Assembly: GCA_037833965.1 (NCBI GenBank)
Contig: AP031352.1
Location: 30,878,501 to 30,942,500 of the forward strand
From: Marchantia polymorpha subsp. ruderalis
Lineage: Eukaryota; Streptophyta; Marchantiopsida; Marchantiales; Marchantiaceae
Direction: 5' to 3'
Length of the DNA stretch: 64,000 nt
Part shown: positions 59,734-64,000 of the stretch, one piece after another
Layout of the letters: each line of letters opens with the position of its first letter
Position numbering within the stretch: position 1 is the first letter of the stretch
Made by a program: the position numbers and the translations under genes
Notes under the pieces: model-generated
What the model was told of the DNA's origin: nothing
What the model saw: the letters and a program-made list of their open reading frames with translations, nothing else
Database searches by the model: none

Positions 59734-62700
59734 GCACACAGACAGAGGTCGGGTTGACACCTTCAACACCAACACAGTATCCACGAACGAATGTGCACGG
59801 CACCTCACTCCATCCATCGTCCGGCCGGTGTGAGCTGCCGTGTGCTTTGATTGTTTGTCTAAATACAGCTTGGGTTCCTGACTGTAAATTATTCTGCAGA
59901 TGGTTTGGGCCATACGTCCACCAAGGAATTCTTCTTCGCCTCGCCCAGCTCCAGGAACCCAAGGAACTTCACACTTACAAGAGCAGGCAGAGTTTCCAAA
60001 TCGATCCAAGAAGGGGCCATCCAGTGGGCCATCCGGTGGATTCCGGGAGATCATCCATGGGGGAGCGAACCTCTGGACTACACATAATGACGAAGCGGCT
60101 CTTCTTTTGGCGAGCCTGCCTGCTGTGATTTCACCCAAGTCTAGTGAACATAAAACCGGAGCGGGTGCACGCTTGCAACTCGTTCTGAAACCGGGACGTC
60201 TTTGTACAATCTGTTTCTGCGCCGTCCTGACGGTATATAATGCGAACCACGTAAAAGATGCAAGTGCACGGAAGCCATCAACACCAGGAGCCCCCTCCCC
60301 CGCCCGCCCCACGATCGTTGCTGCCGCAACAGGACCAAGGGGATGATGCAGGAATTGCAATGTGGTTAGCATCGTTCTTTTAGCGTAGTGTCATGTCACC
60401 CTCCTAAGTTTTAGCTGAAAATCTTAGACAACCGGGCTTAGGAATGAAAGCTGCGTTTGTAGATTTATCATCCAAGTAAACTTTGGGGCAATACCCCCCA
60501 TTGGAGAGAAAGAATTAGCAGTAGCACACCATATTCTGATTGTTTTGTGTCAATAGGACTGTGAGCGTCAGAGTCCGCTTTTGCTCCCAGAACGGATATC
60601 CTGCCGGCGATTTTACTTGGGGCCCCGGCCCCTGCCGACATGTATCTGACCAACTTGTCTCACAACACTTCATCTTCTGCAAACAAGGGATGAGAATGTA
60701 CTATCAACATCTTTCCGTAAATTGAAGTTTGAAGAAAAGTAACATATTCTTCTGAAAGGTAACGCAGTCGTGCTCCTGTTTTCCTTTCTCTCTCTTTCTC
60801 TCTCACTCTCGGTTTCCTGTCCAGCCTACACGGTTCCATGTTCCATGTCAATGGTCTCGATGAGCATATGCTGTCTCTGGCTTCATGCGTGTCTTTACAA
60901 CTGGATGCGATTCTCTTTCGTAGAGTGGGACTTGTCGAGAATCATGGGCTGCGAGGGGAGATTCGCTTTAGCCCGGGCTGTCGCCACCACACGTTTGATT
61001 ACCACCCACACGTCCTCGAGAGAGACCAGTCAACACCGAAGGAGAGGTGCACTAGATTTCAGGGCTCGACTTCGTTGGCTGTTGCTCCGAACAGCAACAG
61101 CTTTGACGCCGACCACGGCATTCCCACGCATCTGCGAGGGCGTGGTTTGCACGAGCATTCTGCAGTGCTATGGAATGTATGTCTCCAGGGATGAGTCCGG
61201 ATCACCAGAATGGAGTCGTCTACTCGACGGTGGTCAAATCTACCTCCTCAACTCGCTGCTGCCACCCCCTCGTCAAGGCTATGTTTGTCGTAGATCCACT
61301 CGGTGATTCTTCTCCCACACTGCAAGGGATTATCGTCAGATGCCTCTTGGCAAAAGCGCCATCATGATATCTACTCCCCCTTACCTCGCGGCCCCGGGAG
61401 ATGCTGTGGTGGCTCTAGGCATGGAGCGAGGATGAGAAGCTGCAGGACGGGGACTGGAGGAAGCAGACCCCAGACCCCAGAGCTCAGCAGGTCCGCCCTT
61501 CTTCACCGTCCTCAAAGGACCTGCCTGTCGTTCCCAGGCCATCTGACGAACGACCTCCACAGGGAACCCGAATCTGCTGCCGCAGCAGCTGCCATAGCTC
61601 AAAGTCCTCCCTCCCTCGGAGCCAAAGAAGACGAGCTAGCAGTCAAGATTCTCGGACGACGGTCGGGGCTGGGGTTCACGTCCCAGTTGAGCTTTTGCAA
61701 TTTGTCTCTCTCATCATCCGTCATCTGATTCAGCAGCAGCGGCTCAGTTCGCCGACTCTGTAAAAGGAGGGACTGCGTATGTATACGGTCGTTTGCGGTG
61801 GGCTCCACGAGAGCTAGCTGTACAGTAGTAAAGCCGGGCTATGGTGGTCATCTGCACTGAGGCTTCAGGCTTGTGGGCCCCAAAAGCAAGCGAGCTAGCG
61901 ATCGGATGGATGGACTAGAGAAACAACGGTTTCGACGCATCAGAGACAGCACGCGTGATTGAAGTGAACTGTTCTCAGGCCTAATGTCTCTCTTGCCATG
62001 GCTGCCTCCTGTGACCACTTGGCTCCTCACAGGCTTACACTCGCAAGCACTAGATTCAAGGCATCAACGATATTTGTCTGAAAGAATTCCCTCACAGTCC
62101 TTCCTTCCTTCTTCTTTCCCAGTGCATCATCTCTTTGACGGTCGAAGCCTTCCATGCCCCGCCTTTTCTATTACGTCCATGGGCCCCGGGTACACCGAAA
62201 GAGGTCAACCTCGGAGTGGGTCCGGGCGAAGTTTTGAACATCAGAGTGCCCGGATCAATGAATGTCCTTCTCGTTGGTGGGAAGCGGGGGGAGACGATTT
62301 TTTCCTTCCCTGCTAAGCCTCTGTACTGTTGAGTTCTCCGAGTCCCGGATTGCGATCTGCCCCGAGGCTGGGACCGTCAGTCATGCATCACAAGGCAGCT
62401 CGGTCGCTGCTCAGCAGCAGGCCTTTGGCCACCGGCGCCACAGCTCTAGCTCCTCATCATAATTGATCTACGAATTCCTCTTGCTGCTACCCATCTACCA
62501 TCGTGCTAGGAGCGATGCGGGGGCAGGGCAAAAGACGCAAGTGTCCGGGGTTTGTGAGGACCTCCCCTCAGATGCGAGTATTTTATTCGCAGATTTGCCG
62601 TGTCTGATTCTTGTTGAAGTTCGATGTGGAGGTTCCCGCATTTATATTTATAAATCAAGAGAATTAAAAACTATAGATGTGGTTCTGGATGGTAGCTTTT

Positions 62701-64000
62701 CGAATCACGACCTCGTGCACCGAGGGTATCTGTTCATTGAAATCCGAGGCAGATCGTCGCATTGAACAGCCCAGCCAGCCTTGACTCACACTGCACCTGG
62801 AGACCGACCGTGAAGCAACTTCAGCTTCAGCTGCAGCTGCATCTCTCCATCGACCGAGCAGATTAATAGGCACTCAGCCCTTCCGTTCACCTGTCTTATT
62901 TTTTGGCTCTGACAGTCGGCGGATGGCGAGGCCCCACAGGAGTCCTGGTTACTTGCTCTCTGCTTCTTTCGACGCCCGTAACTTGTGGATGCAGAAGGAA
63001 CCAAATAATATACCCCAAAGGATGGGAAAAGACCCCATCGTGCCGGGGTGCACATTTCGGCACATGATTTTTCCCTTTTCGCCGCACCATGCATAGTCCT
63101 CTTCTCGAGCCCTGCCTTCGCATACGACCATCGCTCGTCCTCTCCATGTCTCCAGCAGCTAGAGCAGCTTTTGAGCCAGCACACGCACTTGTCAAACGTC
63201 TCGAAACTGTCAGTCGGGTACGGGCTTTGTCCATCCCATGTCTCCAACAGCCGGCTGGACGGGCCTGTCCTACTTTCCCAGATGCTAAAGTAAATTCACA
63301 GCCTCCCCTCGACCCGCTTGTCGGGCGCCGCTCGTAAATGAGGGACGGCGTGAAAGTTACTTGGAGAATTCGGTTATAATTGGATAGCTAGCAGCTCTAC
63401 AAATCCCGACGATGCTACACGTCGTCCGCAGAGAAACAAAAGCGTCCTGCTCGATACCGGAGATTTCGCCCGATCGGCTGGAATATCCGCAAGCTGGTAC
63501 TCGAGATTTTTCTCCTTTCGTTTCGATGGAGCTCATGCATGAGCTCTGAATTCCTCGTGTGAGGGAAAGCCCTCACCTTTTGCGGTCAAATGGAATGTAA
63601 ATCCGGGTGAAATGTCAATTACTTCTCAGACCCAAAATGCTTGACAGTCGAGGGAGGGGGCGCTTAAAGCTCTGCAGGTTTTGTTTCTTTGTCGTCGGCT
63701 CTCTCTCTCTCTCTGGCGACGAAAAGCTCTGCTTTCGGTTATACAACGAACGGCTCCTGAACCAGTGCAAGTGCAAGTGCAAGGGAGGGAAGGAAAGATT
63801 CAAAGGATACGACAGACATCGATTTAGAGACTTGCTCAGAAGGTTTCGTCGGTAGAGCGAGGTTCCAAGTGCGTAACGTTCTGATCTGATCTGAGCCTCA
63901 TCCGGCAGCAAATCCTGCGAGGGGTGGCAGCTCTTTATTGTAATAAGACAAGCCTCGGACTGATCATTAATCCAGATAGAGAGAGTCCCAGAGAGAGGAT
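59734..64000. other. Ankyrin gene 3' region and non-coding flank
   Basis: The ankyrin 3' UTR presumably occupies the first few hundred bases. The remainder is GC-moderate with overlapping, low-complexity open frames on both strands and no recognised family. CT microsatellites lie at about 60784-60808 and 63699-63714, and a TATATAA motif at 60234-60240. It may include the promoter or leader of a gene beyond the window. Confidence 0.4.

Noticed and set aside
59458..60372. 304-codon minus-strand open frame
   Set aside because: It overlaps the true ankyrin exon on the opposite strand for part of its length and is a composition shadow; no domain recognised.
1..64000. CRISPR arrays, bacterial operons, ribosome binding sites
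   Set aside because: The window is clearly eukaryotic (introns, U2, nuclear tRNA); no regularly spaced repeats of CRISPR type are present.

Overview
This is a eukaryotic nuclear window, almost certainly from a land plant. The genes have short spliced exons with GT-AG (and some GC-AG) introns. There is a plant-type U2 snRNA, a nuclear tRNA-Lys(UUU), plant-style 2-oxoglutarate/Fe(II) dioxygenases and a DSS1/SEM1 gene. GC-richer coding islands lie in very AT-rich gene-poor DNA, and at least one gene seems to have a very long, GA/CT-rich, GC-rich 5' leader. That combination reminds me of bryophytes, especially liverworts such as Marchantia, but the species assignment is inference (about 50 percent).

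Layout. 1-10.6 kb: AT-rich DNA with decayed repeats (a degenerate CTCAGATTTC-type low-complexity block at 1.37-1.87 kb and a 225-bp tandem, transposon-like repeat at 2.15-2.64 kb). 10.67-12.4 kb: DSS1/SEM1 proteasome-lid subunit with a 5'-UTR intron. 13.96 kb: tRNA-Lys. 16.7-18.1 and 19.46-20.95 kb: two tandem three-exon 2OG/Fe(II) dioxygenase paralogues on the + strand. 22.5-22.7 kb: U2 snRNA on the - strand. 24.67-25.08 kb: a 219-bp segment duplicated in tandem just upstream of a 16-exon Xaa-Pro dipeptidase (prolidase, PEPD) gene at 25.46-30.68 kb. 30.7-53.5 kb: no recognisable gene; it holds a GC-rich island with a perfect TATA box (35.02 kb), a 339-bp Mutator-like MITE with a 9-bp target duplication (38.56-38.90 kb), microsatellites, AT-rich stretches and a few unassigned protein-like fragments. 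53.5-59.7 kb: a GC-rich leader followed by a four-exon gene for a 750-aa ankyrin-repeat protein with a PH-like C-terminus. 59.7-64 kb: non-coding as far as I can see.

The genes are independent housekeeping or specialised-metabolism units rather than one pathway: protein turnover (DSS1, prolidase), RNA processing and translation (U2, tRNA), oxidative specialised or hormone metabolism (the dioxygenase pair) and a scaffold-type ankyrin/PH protein. The strongest unusual observations are three GC-AG introns in the single prolidase gene, each placed by family homology; a perfect 18-bp-arm hairpin just downstream of the TATA box of the second dioxygenase; a degenerate Sm site in the U2 copy; and the clean MITE insertion. 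I did not find convincing evidence of a wholly new multi-gene system.
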